A stretch of DNA of 32,935 bases from Ignavibacteriota bacterium (GCA_022616555.1 JAKEEG010000023.1:1-32935), one strand, 5' to 3'; shown: positions 1 to 8,280, counted from the stretch's first letter. Notes: generated by a model from the letters alone, not told the origin. Translations and numbers: made by a program.

Positions 1-1
1 T

Positions 2-148
2 CAACTCTATATTGCGTTAGACCAGAAGTACTGCACCGAACAGATTTTCAAAGAAACGTTTTCCTTGACGGACGAAGTGGGAAAAATGATAGCCGGTTTA
101 ATGAAGTATCTTCAGCAAACCAAAGTCAGGGGACCAAAATTCAAATGA
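2..148 (+). CDS. four-helix bundle (S23-like) protein, C-terminal part
   Basis: The reading frame is open from the window edge to a TGA at 146-148 and gives 48 residues beginning QLYIALDQKYCTEQIF. The pattern (Q-L-x-I-A-L-D-x-x-Y, then a hydrophobic heptad ending in D-E-V-G-K-M-I-x-G-L-M-K-Y-L) is the last helix pair of the small four-helix-bundle family first known from 23S rRNA intervening sequences. The family is usually about 115-125 residues, so roughly 70 residues are missing to the left. Its function is unknown; it forms small oligomers. The stop codon overlaps the start codon of the next small gene (ATGA at 145-148). No rRNA is seen here, so this is a free-standing copy. Confidence 0.7.
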   Translation, partial: QLYIALDQKYCTEQIFKETFSLTDEVGKMIAGLMKYLQQTKVRGPKFK

Positions 149-312
149 ATGGTTCAGAGAGTCTTAACTCGCAACTGGAAACTGGAAACTCGAAACTTTT
201 AGAAGAGCATCCACCATTTCTTAAAACGTGGCATAAACTCTACTCATTCGTTGTTGCGGAGTTGGTCGTGCTCATTATCGTCTTCTACGCTTTCATGAAA
301 CTCTTCTCATGA
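145..312 (+). CDS. small single-span membrane protein coupled to the symporter
   Basis: A 55-residue frame starts at ATG 145 and stops at TGA 310-312. Its last four bases are shared with the start of the symporter (ATGA, 309-312), so translation of the two is probably coupled. Residues 1-20 are polar; residues 33-55 (YSFVVAELVVLIIVFYAFMK) form one hydrophobic helix. The layout resembles small accessory subunits found just upstream of some sodium/solute symporters, but I do not recognise it as the known DUF4212 small subunit. The first 18 codons lie in a run of AACTGGAAACT-like units similar to intergenic repeats elsewhere in the window, so the true start could be later, although no ATG follows before the helix. 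Function is inferred from position only. Confidence 0.6.
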   Translation: MNGSESLNSQLETGNSKLLEEHPPFLKTWHKLYSFVVAELVVLIIVFYAFMKLFS

Positions 313-2006
313 CCACCTTCGACTGGATTGTCCTTTTCCTCACTCTTGCATCAATTGTCCTGTACGGCATTTACAAAGGCAGGGGCAGCAAAAATATTCA
401 GGGCTACCTGCTTGCCGACCGAAAGATGAAATGGTACGTCATCGCATTTTCCATCATGGCGACGCAGGCGAGCGCCATTACGTTTACTTCAACGCCCGGT
501 CAAGCGTTTGTCGATGGCATGAGGTTCGTGCAGTTTTATTTCGGCCTGCCGCTCGCCATGGTGATTCTTGCTGTCACAGCGGTGCCAATTTTTCACAAGC
601 TCGGTGTCTACACGGCATACGAGTATCTTGAACACCGTTTCGACCTCAAAACCCGCGTGCTCACAAGCCTGATCTTCCTCGTTTCGCGCGGGCTTGCCGT
701 CGGCATTACCATCTACGCTCCCTCGATTATCCTCTCCGTAATGCTAGGATGGGATATTCGCATCACCTCGACGCTCATCGGCGGCGCAATTATCATTTAT
801 ACGACTACCGGAGGCGTGAAATCCGTCAGTTGGACGCACGTTCAGCAGATGTTTATCATCATGTCCGGCATGCTCATCGCTTTCATTATTGCTGTGTCAC
901 TCTTACCGGAGGACGTTTCATTCTTTGATGCCTTGAGGGTTGCCGGAGCGAGCGGAAAGCTCAACGCAGTCGATTTCACATTCGACCTCGATAACCGTTA
1001 CAATTTCTGGTCCGGCTTAATCGGAGGGATGTTTGTAGCTTTGGCGTACTTTGGTACCGACCAGTCACAAGTCCAACGCTATCTCACCGGTCAGTCTGTG
1101 ACGGAAAGCCGCATGGGACTGCTTCTGAATGGCATGCTTAAGGTGCCGATGCAGTTCTTCATTCTCCTGCTAGGTGTGTTGGTATTTGTGTTTTACCAGT
1201 TTGAAAAACCCCCGCTCGTTTTTAATCCCGTTGAAACTCAAGCTATTGCAGCAAGCGAGTATAGTGAGGTGTATCGTCAGTTGGAAGAACAATATGACGA
1301 TGCCTTTCACTCGAAGCAATCAGCTATACAAGAATACCTCGCTGCCCGGCAGAGCGGCAATGAGGCGGCAACAGCTGAGGCAAAGCAGGAAATCGCCGCA
1401 GCGAACAGCATCAGTAGTTCACTCAGATTACAGGCAGCCGAGTTACTGCAGAAAAACGGCCAGGATTCAAACGACACGAATTATATTTTTCTCTCGTTCG
1501 TGCTGAAATACCTCCCGACCGGATTAGTCGGATTGCTCTTCGCGTGTATCTTTGCAGCGACAATGTCTTCGACTTCCGGTGAGTTGAGCGCGTTGGCATC
1601 ATCTACAATCATTGATGTGTACAAACGTTTATTCAATCGTACAGCAGATGAGAAGCACTATCTCGTCGTTTCACGCGCGGCGATGGCGTTATGGGGAGTG
1701 TACGGCATTGCCTTCGCCCAATTCGCCAGCCAGTTGGGCACGCTGGTTGAAGCCGTTAATATCATAGGCTCGCTGTTTTATGGAACGATGCTGGGAGTTT
1801 TCTTGCTGGCTTTTTATTTCAAGCGTGTCGGTGGTACAGCAACATTCATCGCCGCGTTCGTCGGCGAAGCGGCGGTGTTTTCGTGTTTCATGTTTACAGA
1901 CATTTCCTGGCTATGGTATAATGTGGTTGGGTGTGGAGTGGTGGTGGGAGGAGCGGTTCTGCTAAATCCGTTCTTAAATACAAAAGCCTCGCCCGAAAAA
2001 GGGTAA
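309..2006 (+). CDS. sodium:solute symporter (SSS family)
   Basis: A 565-residue inner-membrane transporter of the LeuT-fold sodium/solute symporter family, expected to bring a solute into the cell with Na+. It has a helix at the N-terminus, then a GYLLADRKMKWY segment and the S-x-x-A-T-Q-A-S-A-I-T-F motif (about residues 49-60) typical of the first sodium-binding helices, and about 13 membrane segments in all. The substrate cannot be told from sequence. A polar, helix-forming insertion of some 85 residues (about 300-390, rich in E, Q, A and K) splits the membrane core. The ATG overlaps the stop of the small membrane protein. The gene ends inside the stem of a terminator hairpin. Confidence 0.9.
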   Translation: MTTFDWIVLFLTLASIVLYGIYKGRGSKNIQGYLLADRKMKWYVIAFSIMATQASAITFTSTPGQAFVDGMRFVQFYFGLPLAMVILAVTAVPIFHKLGVYTAYEYLEHRFDLKTRVLTSLIFLVSRGLAVGITIYAPSIILSVMLGWDIRITSTLIGGAIIIYTTTGGVKSVSWTHVQQMFIIMSGMLIAFIIAVSLLPEDVSFFDALRVAGASGKLNAVDFTFDLDNRYNFWSGLIGGMFVALAYFGTDQSQVQRYLTGQSVTESRMGLLLNGMLKVPMQFFILLLGVLVFVFYQFEKPPLVFNPVETQAIAASEYSEVYRQLEEQYDDAFHSKQSAIQEYLAARQSGNEAATAEAKQEIAAANSISSSLRLQAAELLQKNGQDSNDTNYIFLSFVLKYLPTGLVGLLFACIFAATMSSTSGELSALASSTIIDVYKRLFNRTADEKHYLVVSRAAMALWGVYGIAFAQFASQLGTLVEAVNIIGSLFYGTMLGVFLLAFYFKRVGGTATFIAAFVGEAAVFSCFMFTDISWLWYNVVGCGVVVGGAVLLNPFLNTKASPEKG

Positions 2007-2021
2007 GGCTTTTGCTTTTTT
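1982..2021 (+). terminator. intrinsic terminator after the symporter
   Basis: AAAAGCCT at 1982-1989 pairs perfectly with AGGCTTTT at 2006-2013, with extra CCC/GGG pairing inside, and a run of six T follows at 2016-2021. The symporter stop codon (2004-2006) lies in the hairpin. The minus-strand gene that converges from the right ends at 2040, so the hairpin may also help end that transcript, though the T run is only on the + side. Confidence 0.8.
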
Positions 2022-2039
2022 AGATCCAACAGCCTAAAC

Positions 2040-2939
2040 TTACTTCGTCCCTGTTTTATCTTTCCACTCAGTAACCATATTCTCAGTCGCGGTGACCATC
2101 ACTTTCTGAAAATCCGGCAGTTTATCAACACCGCTTGCGCGTATAATCTTTAATCCTTCTTCACCTGCTTCAACAGCCTCCTTGTATTTTCCCTCGAAAG
2201 CAAGAAGCTCAGCTTTTGTGCGGAGGTTGAAGAAACTCTTGTTTAACGCGATCGATCTATTGACCCACTCCATTGCTTCTTTGAGGTAGAGTTTGTTATC
2301 GGCAGCAAAGCGGGCGGCGTTGCTGAGTTCCTGCCATCGTCCGACGGACGCTTGGAGGAGCGGGAGAAGGTTGAATTCCACATTGAATGCCACCCGGACT
2401 TTCTCCCATTCAAGCACGACGCGAGCGGTGGTCGGGGTGAGCTCGTCAAAGTAAAATGTCTCCCATTCCACGTTTGGGATTGTTTCAGGCTTTGCCGTGA
2501 ATCGGAGCGTATCGTAGCTTTGGTCGTAGACCGTGCCCCAATTGTCGACCTCGGAGTTAAAAACGAGTGTCCATTCTTTTTCTCCGGGGATGGCGACGAA
2601 GCGGTACATTCCAGCTCGCAGCCTCTTCCCAGCAATCGTCACGTCGTGGCTAAAGCTGAAAAGCGTCGGCTCGTTCGCTCCTACGCGCCACACGTCGCCG
2701 TATGGCTGAAGCGCGCCGGATGACTTCGGCCCGAAAATCGTACGTCCTTTAACTCCAGGTCGATGGTAATAAAGTGTCACGTCGCTCAAACCGACCATTT
2801 GTGTGATTTTTGCTCCCTGGCTTGTTCGCGGTGAACGAAGCACAGGTAGCGTGGGTGAGTAAGCTTGCTGTGCAGATGCTCCATCAAGAGCTAATATTGT
2901 ACAACACAGCACGAGTACAAAACGTATGTATTTGTTCAT
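2040..2939 (-). CDS. DUF2911 domain secreted protein
   Basis: 299 residues from the ATG at 2937-2939, chosen because a perfect AAGGAGGA lies about 6 bases upstream; a further upstream ATG would put this ribosome binding site inside the gene. Residues 1-24 form a signal peptide (hydrophobic FVLVLCCTILALDGASA, then QQ). Residues 35-185 match the DUF2911 family: S-P-R at the front, then the Y-G-D-V-W-R-V-G-A-N-E block and the WTLVFNSEVDNWG block. About residues 205-299 are helical and TPR-like. The family is common in Bacteroidota and its role is unknown; it is expected in the periplasm or at the cell surface. It converges with the symporter. Confidence 0.85.
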   Translation of the reverse strand: MNKYIRFVLVLCCTILALDGASAQQAYSPTLPVLRSPRTSQGAKITQMVGLSDVTLYYHRPGVKGRTIFGPKSSGALQPYGDVWRVGANEPTLFSFSHDVTIAGKRLRAGMYRFVAIPGEKEWTLVFNSEVDNWGTVYDQSYDTLRFTAKPETIPNVEWETFYFDELTPTTARVVLEWEKVRVAFNVEFNLLPLLQASVGRWQELSNAARFAADNKLYLKEAMEWVNRSIALNKSFFNLRTKAELLAFEGKYKEAVEAGEEGLKIIRASGVDKLPDFQKVMVTATENMVTEWKDKTGTK

Positions 2940-3010
2940 ATCATCCTCCTTAAAGTAAGTCATTCATAAAAAAAACTTCGTATTTCTTAGTGTCCTTTGC
3001 GTCGTTTGCA

Positions 3011-3033
3011 TCCCGCCGTTTTATTTGGCGGGA
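3011..3033. repeat. GC-rich hairpin, possible terminator
   Basis: TCCCGCC (3011-3017) and GGCGGGA (3027-3033) pair perfectly around a 9-base AT-rich loop, 13 bases past the stop of the aminotransferase. No T run follows on either strand, so a Rho-independent terminator is not certain; it may be a repeat remnant that stabilises the transcript end. Confidence 0.4.
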
Positions 3034-3045
3034 CGTGGATGAACA

Positions 3046-4380
3046 TCAGCTTTTCGGCAATCCATTCTTTGCAACATGCTCCATCACTTCGCAGAAGCGG
3101 TCCAGCTCGTGTAAGGTTGTATACACATTGGGAGTAATGCGCAGCCCTTTGAATTCTTCATGAACGATCGGCGTCACAAAAATCTTGTGCTTGCTGAACA
3201 GATAGCTTCCCATGGCGACAGGGTCGATATCGACGATCTCGACATTTGCAATGCCACACGACTGCGTTGGGTCGAACGACGTGTTGAATCGCACATTTGA
3301 CAGGTGCTTCAGCTTGTTCGCCCAGTAGTCTCGCAGGTAGCGGAGGCGCGCTTCTTTGCGCTTTGGTCCGATGCCGCGATGGAACAGAATCGCTTCCCCA
3401 ATGGCCAAATGAATTGCCGCCGAGTGCGTCCCTATCTCCTCGTATTTCCTAATGTCTGTAGCCTGTTTCTTTTCTGCTGCCATCAGGGGCCAGAGCTTCT
3501 CGATTTTATCACGCTTCACATACAGAAGCCCCGTACCCTTAGGAGCGAACAACCACTTGTGCAGACTAGTTCCGTAATAGTCGCAGCCGAGGTCGCTTTG
3601 CGTGAAATCAAAATGCGCGAATGTATGCGCGCCGTCGACGATGACCTCGATGCCTTTCGAGCGGGCGAGCTCGCACACGGCTTTCACGGGCGTTATCTGT
3701 CCCGTGATGTTCACCATATGCGATATTAAAATAAGCCGCGTTTTGCTCGTGATTCCTTTTGCAAAGGCGTCCACGATTTCATTCAGATTCTGCGGCGGAA
3801 TGGGTATTTTCACTGTCTTGAGCACCAGTCCTTCGCGCAGTTCTCTTTGCCTGAGCGTGGTGAGCATCCTCGGATAATCCTGAGTAGTCGTCAACACTTC
3901 GTCCCCGGATTTCAAATCCATGCCCATGAGCAGAATTTCCAGCGATTCTGACGCGTTGCGCGTGATGGCTATCTCCTCGCGGTCGCACCCGAAGATCTTC
4001 GCAAGCCCGGTGCGTATCGTCTCCACTTGCGGCTCCAACAATTGCCACATGGTGTAGGCAGTTGCGTCTTCTTGCTGCCATTGATAGCGCACGAGAGCTT
4101 CGGTGACTATGCGCGGGGAGGGGGAGACGCCGCCGTTGTTCAGGTTGATGATGCCGCGTGTAACAGTGAAAGCCTGCTGGATTTCATACCAGAAATCCTC
4201 ATCCATCGCCGCTTGCTCGGGTGTGAGGTGCCCGACACGCTTGCCGGCTGCGTAGAGGTCATTAAGCATGGCTGCAACGGTAGAAGATGTGAGTGCGGCA
4301 AGTCCAACACCCTTGCCGACTTTGGAGAGAAAATCACGGCGGGAAAGTTCTGATACCGAAGACAGGGGTACGTTCATCAT
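3046..4380 (-). CDS. class V aminotransferase with Tat signal (isopenicillin-N-epimerase-like)
   Basis: 444 residues from ATG at 4378-4380, preceded by AAAGGA; a second ATG follows directly at 4375-4377. The N-terminus carries a twin-arginine signal, S-R-R-D-F-L at residues 13-18, followed by a hydrophobic stretch to about 43, so the protein should be exported folded with its PLP. The fold-type I core follows: N-N-G-G-V-S-P near 81, the N-A-S-E-S-L-E phosphate-binding region near 142, V-D-G-A-H with Asp249, and the Schiff-base lysine Lys275 in T-S-L-H-K-W. It resembles isopenicillin N epimerase and cysteine-desulfurase relatives; the substrate is unknown. It stands alone between DUF2911 and a GNAT gene. 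Confidence 0.85.
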   Translation of the reverse strand: MMNVPLSSVSELSRRDFLSKVGKGVGLAALTSSTVAAMLNDLYAAGKRVGHLTPEQAAMDEDFWYEIQQAFTVTRGIINLNNGGVSPSPRIVTEALVRYQWQQEDATAYTMWQLLEPQVETIRTGLAKIFGCDREEIAITRNASESLEILLMGMDLKSGDEVLTTTQDYPRMLTTLRQRELREGLVLKTVKIPIPPQNLNEIVDAFAKGITSKTRLILISHMVNITGQITPVKAVCELARSKGIEVIVDGAHTFAHFDFTQSDLGCDYYGTSLHKWLFAPKGTGLLYVKRDKIEKLWPLMAAEKKQATDIRKYEEIGTHSAAIHLAIGEAILFHRGIGPKRKEARLRYLRDYWANKLKHLSNVRFNTSFDPTQSCGIANVEIVDIDPVAMGSYLFSKHKIFVTPIVHEEFKGLRITPNVYTTLHELDRFCEVMEHVAKNGLPKS

Positions 4381-4470
4381 AGTGTCCTTTAAGAATGAAG
4401 AGAATAGAAAAAATCTGTGAAGGCGACGTGCTTGCCCCTTTGGGAGCGCCACGTCGCCTGCCCTAAATCA

Positions 4471-5028
4471 TCAGGTACCACTCCAATCCTTCGCCAACAT
4501 CGAGTACACATGCAAATCAACAAAATGGTCGTACAGCCACTCAGCTTGCCGCAGCGTGCCCTCGAACCGAAAGCCGAGCCGTTTGGGAATCGCGCAGCTT
4601 CTCGCGTTGCCCGTTGCGCAACGGATATCGACGCGGTTGAGCGAGAGATTTTTGAACGCGTATGTCGTCAGTGCGCTGCATGCACGAGTCATCATACCTT
4701 TGCCTTCGTACTGTTTCGCTATCCAGTACCCGATCATCGCGCTTCTGTTCTGCCAGTCGATGGGATGGAAGCCAATCACGCCGGCAATTGCCCCGTTGTG
4801 CCGTATACTTGCGTTGAAACAAATCTGGTTGTCGTACTGCACCCTGCAGGAATGGAGGAACTGCATGGTGTCTTCCACGCGCGTATTGTGGTCTAGCCAC
4901 GGCAGCCACTCGCGCAAGTGTTTGCGGTTCTCGTCCACTAAACGAAACAATGGCTCCGCATCTGATTCATCAAGAAGGCGCAGTTCCAATTCATTGTCAA
5001 TATGCAGCGTGCTGAAAGTAAAACCCAC
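4471..5028 (-). CDS. GNAT acetyltransferase, RimJ/RimL type
   Basis: 185 residues starting with GTG at 5026-5028, three bases after the stop of the P1 peptidase gene, so probably in one transcript with it. The sequence has the RimL pattern: L-E-L-R-L-L near residue 14, H-L-R-E-W-L-P-W-L-D at 37-46, G-x-I-G-F around 83, the acetyl-CoA loop I-A-K-Q-Y-E-G-K-G-M-M-T near 103-114, and N-x-R-S near 142 followed by L-G-F-R-F-E-G. This family moves acetyl groups from acetyl-CoA to N-terminal or other amines; ribosomal L7/L12 is the classical substrate, but the true target here is not known. Cytoplasmic. Confidence 0.88.
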   Translation of the reverse strand: MGFTFSTLHIDNELELRLLDESDAEPLFRLVDENRKHLREWLPWLDHNTRVEDTMQFLHSCRVQYDNQICFNASIRHNGAIAGVIGFHPIDWQNRSAMIGYWIAKQYEGKGMMTRACSALTTYAFKNLSLNRVDIRCATGNARSCAIPKRLGFRFEGTLRQAEWLYDHFVDLHVYSMLAKDWSGT

Positions 5029-5031
5029 TGT

Positions 5032-6189
5032 TTATTCTACCAGCCTATTATATTTCCTCAGCACCTCTCTCAGCCTGTCGTGCGGGAGTGCATACACCGT
5101 ATTTCCATCGCGCCCCACCATCGTCTCGGCAGCGACCAGGGCGTTTACGATGGCCTCCTCCGTCGCTTGAACTGTTGCCTCAAACAATGGATTGATACGC
5201 TCGTTAGGAAGCATGTCCAGCTTCACCGTACTGGATGATGCCCCAGCGGCAGCATTCGCAGTCGAGAAGGCGATAAAAATATCGCCGGAGGAATTTCCTC
5301 CTACGCCGCCCATGATGCCGATGCCCAGCGCCACACGTTTCACAACTCTTTTCATTTGGTGAGGCAGGAGGGGAGCGTCAGTCGCAACTACGACAATGAT
5401 CGAACCCGTATCATCGCCAAGGTTGCCGCGGGTAGGGAGCAAATCCGGAATTTCCTTTCCCACGGGAACACCGGCAATGCGCATGTGTCTTCGCCCACCG
5501 TAGTTACCCTGCACGAGCACTCCAACGGTGTAGCCGCCTTGCTCATCAGTGAGTTTGCGCGACGCCGTACCAATACCACCCTTGAAGCCGTGAACAACCA
5601 TTCCCGTCCCTCCGCCGACGTTGCCTTCGGCTACGGCGCCGGTTTTCGCGTTATCCAGCGCTTCGTACACATGCTTCGGTTTTACGTGGAAGCCGTTGAT
5701 GTCGTTCAGAAACCCGTCCCACGTCTCGGCAATCACGGGCAGCGACCACAACTGCTGCGTTTTCTTCTGCCGTTCAATCTGCCATGCGATCACCGCGTCA
5801 TGTACCACGCCGACACTATGAGTATTGGTAATCATTACCGGTCCATCGAGTAATCCGGATTCCTCCACCCACGTTGTGCCGGTCATTTCGCCGTTGCCGT
5901 TCAGCGTGAACCACGCCGCAAAGCACTGCTCGTTCGAGGTTTTCCCTCGCGGCAGTATGGCGGTTACGCCTGTACGCGCCGGACCCTTTCCGACCACAAG
6001 CTTGCCGTTGCCTTCGATAATGGTCGAGTGCCCGACTTCAACACCGGCGACATCCGTAATGGCGTTCAACTTGCCGGGCTGGCCATCAAATGGTACGCCG
6101 AGGTCACGCGCACGCGGTTTCTGTTGAGCGGAGATTGTGGTGGAGAAAAGAAAAAGGAGCAGGGCTACGCCCACGCGCAGGAATTTCAT
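5032..6189 (-). CDS. P1 family (DmpA-like) aminopeptidase, secreted
   Basis: 385 residues from the ATG at 6187-6189, chosen because GAGG lies 5 bases upstream and the start leads straight into a signal peptide (MKFLRVGVALLLFLFSTTISAQQ). The remainder matches P1-family peptidases, N-terminal nucleophile enzymes that cut themselves into two chains: A-I-T-D-V-A-G-V-x-V-G-H near 43-54, N-V-G-G-G-T-G near 190, and D-D-T-G-S-I-I-V at 259-266. By family knowledge the cut falls between Gly262 and Ser263, leaving Ser263 as the new N-terminal nucleophile of a roughly 123-residue chain. Likely a periplasmic enzyme acting on small D- or beta-amino-acid peptides; substrate is not shown by the sequence. 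Confidence 0.9.
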   Translation of the reverse strand: MKFLRVGVALLLFLFSTTISAQQKPRARDLGVPFDGQPGKLNAITDVAGVEVGHSTIIEGNGKLVVGKGPARTGVTAILPRGKTSNEQCFAAWFTLNGNGEMTGTTWVEESGLLDGPVMITNTHSVGVVHDAVIAWQIERQKKTQQLWSLPVIAETWDGFLNDINGFHVKPKHVYEALDNAKTGAVAEGNVGGGTGMVVHGFKGGIGTASRKLTDEQGGYTVGVLVQGNYGGRRHMRIAGVPVGKEIPDLLPTRGNLGDDTGSIIVVVATDAPLLPHQMKRVVKRVALGIGIMGGVGGNSSGDIFIAFSTANAAAGASSSTVKLDMLPNERINPLFEATVQATEEAIVNALVAAETMVGRDGNTVYALPHDRLREVLRKYNRLVE

Positions 6190-6217
6190 GACGACCTCAA
6201 AATTAAGATAAGAAACG

Positions 6218-6535
6218 TTATTGCTGATCTTGTTTGTATTCAAACCTGTTCCAGAAGTATGCTGAGAGGCTCATTAACGCAAGAATGATGAGTATCCCAG
6301 CATACAGGAACATGTCCCCGATTTCCCCGAATGCGATGACGCCGAAGAAGGAAAGAACCGTCGGGGCGATAATAAGGAGAGCGACGACGATCGAGATGAG
6401 ATGATACCGCGTGCGCCAGTGCTGCTTGAGCATCAGCTTCGCGCCGCAGCTTCGGCACACAAGTCGAACGGGATCAAACAGCACAAGCCATCGTTTGAAT
6501 GAAATCGGTTCCTGCTGGCAAGATGGACATTTCAT
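6218..6535 (-). CDS. zinc-ribbon membrane protein
   Basis: 105 residues from ATG at 6533-6535, with GGAGA about 8 bases upstream. The N-terminus carries two C-x-x-C pairs (CPSC at residues 3-6 and CRSC at 27-30), the layout of a zinc ribbon. Two membrane helices follow (about 48-68 and 76-96), then a short charged tail. Zinc-ribbon plus two helices is a common design for small membrane proteins of unknown role. It lies 28 bases upstream of the P1 peptidase gene in the same direction and may share its transcript. Confidence 0.75.
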   Translation of the reverse strand: MKCPSCQQEPISFKRWLVLFDPVRLVCRSCGAKLMLKQHWRTRYHLISIVVALLIIAPTVLSFFGVIAFGEIGDMFLYAGILIILALMSLSAYFWNRFEYKQDQQ

Positions 6536-6579
6536 GATTAGATTCTCCGTAAATGGACTCCCAAAAAACAAACTTTATG

Positions 6580-6613
6580 TCATTGCGAGCGTTTTTACGC
6601 GAAGCAATCTCGC
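6580..6613. repeat. palindromic repeat family A, copy 1
   Basis: TCATTGCGAGCG, a T-rich loop, then CGCGAAGCAATCTCGC. ATTGC pairs with GCAAT and GCG with CGC, giving an imperfect hairpin. The same unit recurs at 14970-15000 and 23865-23898, and inverted within 6949-7032. This copy lies just past the end of the GIY-YIG gene. Confidence 0.8.
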
Positions 6614-6639
6614 GGTTAATTGCTGTGAAAAAGTCGTAT

Positions 6640-6936
6640 TCAAGGTTGCAAATCTTCTGACAAATCTCGCCACTCTGGGTTCATCGCACTAATGAGATCC
6701 AACTTTTTCTGACGCGAACCGGCTTTTAGTTGTTTTTCGCGTGCTATTGCGGCCTGAACATCTTCATGGACTTCGTACCAAACGAGCTTTGTCAAATTGT
6801 AACGACTTGTAAATCCTTTGATAAGTTTATGTTTGTGTTGATAGACTCTCTTTGGAAGATCGCTCGTAAAGCCCGTATAAAGCACTTCGTTTGTCTTATT
6901 GGTCATTATATAATCGTAGTAGAACTTCTTCTTCAT
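6640..6936 (-). CDS. GIY-YIG domain nuclease, single-domain
   Basis: 98 residues, the length of stand-alone GIY-YIG proteins (UPF0213/YhbQ type). The two family motifs are present in modified form: Y-D-Y-I-M at residues 7-11 for GIY and L-Y-T-G-F-T at 19-24 for YIG, then the conserved Arg30 in L-P-K-R-V-Y-Q-H-K, and Glu67 in A-R-E-K-Q-L-K, where the metal-binding glutamate is expected. These enzymes nick or cut DNA. The gene has no operon partner and lies between inverted copies of repeat family A (6580-6613 and 6949-7032), which suggests repeat spread or self-movement. The start at 6936 has no clear ribosome binding site. Confidence 0.85.
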   Translation of the reverse strand: MKKKFYYDYIMTNKTNEVLYTGFTSDLPKRVYQHKHKLIKGFTSRYNLTKLVWYEVHEDVQAAIAREKQLKAGSRQKKLDLISAMNPEWRDLSEDLQP

Positions 6937-6948
6937 AATCTCAAGATG

Positions 6949-7032
6949 TTGTCATTGCGAAAGATCTATGTAAAACGATTTCATGTTTTCTTCCGCGAGA
7001 TTGCTTCGGCAAAAGGCGCCTCGCAATGACAA
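6949..7032. repeat. 84-bp element with perfect 12-bp inverted ends (family A)
   Basis: TTGTCATTGCGA at 6949-6960 is the exact reverse complement of TCGCAATGACAA at 7021-7032. The right half (about 6994-7032) is family A in minus orientation. The element sits in the 123-base gap between the thiolase stop and the GIY-YIG start, so it looks like a small non-autonomous palindromic element. Confidence 0.8.
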
Positions 7033-7059
7033 TTCAAGGTATTTTTTTTTGAGATTGTT

Positions 7060-8277
7060 TTAATAAAGTTCCACCACTGTCGCAATACCCTGCCCCACAC
7101 CAATGCACATCGTTGCGACGCCATAACGAACGTTGCGGCGTTTCATCTCGTGCACGAGCGTCGTCATAATCCGCGCGCCGCTGCAGCCGAGTGGGTGCCC
7201 AATGGCAATCGCGCCGCCGTTGACATTCACAATCTCCGGATTGATGCCCAAATCGCGGATCACCGCGAGCGATTGCGATGCGAACGCCTCGTTCAACTCC
7301 ATAAGCCCAATATCTTTAATAGATAAGCCGGCTTTCTTCAGCGCTAGTTGCGTTGCGGGCACGGGACCGATGCCCATGTAACGTGGATCAACTCCCGCTA
7401 CGCCCGTTGCCACAATGCGCGCAAGGGGAGCGTAGCCGTGCTGTTTCGCGGCTGATTCGCTCATGATGAGCGTTGCAGCCGCGCCATCGTTTAGCGATGA
7501 TGAATTTCCCGCCGTCACCGAGCCGCTTTTGCGGAACGCCGGTTGGAGCTTCGCCAGCTTTTCGAGCGACGTATCCGACCGCGGTCCCTCATCCGCACTG
7601 ACTATGACGGGATCGCCTTTTTTCTGTGGAATCTCAACCGTTACAAATTCGTTTTTAAATTTTCCATCCGCTTGCGCCTTCACTGCACGCTGGTGACTGC
7701 GGAGTGCGAACGCATCTTGGTCCTCGCGTTTCACTTTCCATTTCTCGGCGACATTCTCCGCCGTCTCACCCATGGATTCCAAAGGGAACATGGCTTCGAG
7801 CTTCGGGTTCGGATACCGCCAGCCGAGCGCCGTGTCGTACGCCGTCAAATTGCCATAGAGCGCCTGCCCGCTGACGTTTTTCGGCACTGAGTACGGCGCG
7901 CGTGTCATGCTTTCTACGCCTCCGGCGATTATGACTTCATACTCGCCGCTCCATACCGACCGCGCCGCCATGTTGATGGCTTCAAGGCTCGAGCCGCACA
8001 GCCGGTTGACAGTCGTGGCGGGTACGGAGTAAGGAAATCCCGCCAACAGCACTGCCATGCGGGCTATGTTCCTGTTATCCTCGCCAGCCTGGTTCGCGCA
8101 GCCCCAGAACACATCTTCCACGAGCGCCGCGTCAAGCTTTGTGCGCTCAGCAAGCTTGCGCAGAATGTGCCCGCTGAGGTCATCCGGGCGCACATCTTTC
8201 AATACGCCGCCGTATTTTCCTACCGGCGTCCGCACCGCATCGACGATGACTGCTTCGTGCTCTCGTTTTGTTGGCAT
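7060..8277 (-). CDS. acetyl-CoA acyltransferase (thiolase), 3-oxoadipyl-CoA thiolase-like
   Basis: A 405-residue thiolase, full length for the family. It cleaves a 3-oxoacyl-CoA with CoA to acetyl-CoA and a shortened acyl-CoA. The nucleophile is Cys94 in N-R-L-C-G-S-S; the catalytic His361 is in G-H-P-L-G-C-S-G and the second Cys391 in [13 protein letters not shown] near 329-333 is also intact. Cytoplasmic, normally a tetramer. Sequence style ([12 protein letters not shown] near the start) fits the PcaF/PaaJ degradative group better than biosynthetic thiolases, and the nearby PaaG-, PaaF- and PaaH-like genes support this, but a general beta-oxidation role is possible. It is separated from them by the MauE/rhodanese/DUF1573 genes. 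Confidence 0.9.
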   Translation of the reverse strand: MPTKREHEAVIVDAVRTPVGKYGGVLKDVRPDDLSGHILRKLAERTKLDAALVEDVFWGCANQAGEDNRNIARMAVLLAGFPYSVPATTVNRLCGSSLEAINMAARSVWSGEYEVIIAGGVESMTRAPYSVPKNVSGQALYGNLTAYDTALGWRYPNPKLEAMFPLESMGETAENVAEKWKVKREDQDAFALRSHQRAVKAQADGKFKNEFVTVEIPQKKGDPVIVSADEGPRSDTSLEKLAKLQPAFRKSGSVTAGNSSSLNDGAAATLIMSESAAKQHGYAPLARIVATGVAGVDPRYMGIGPVPATQLALKKAGLSIKDIGLMELNEAFASQSLAVIRDLGINPEIVNVNGGAIAIGHPLGCSGARIMTTLVHEMKRRNVRYGVATMCIGVGQGIATVVELY

Positions 8278-8280
8278 CAG

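Noticed and set aside
3011-3033. Rho-independent terminator after the aminotransferase
   Set aside because: The stem is good but no T run follows in the minus direction, so it is listed only as a hairpin.
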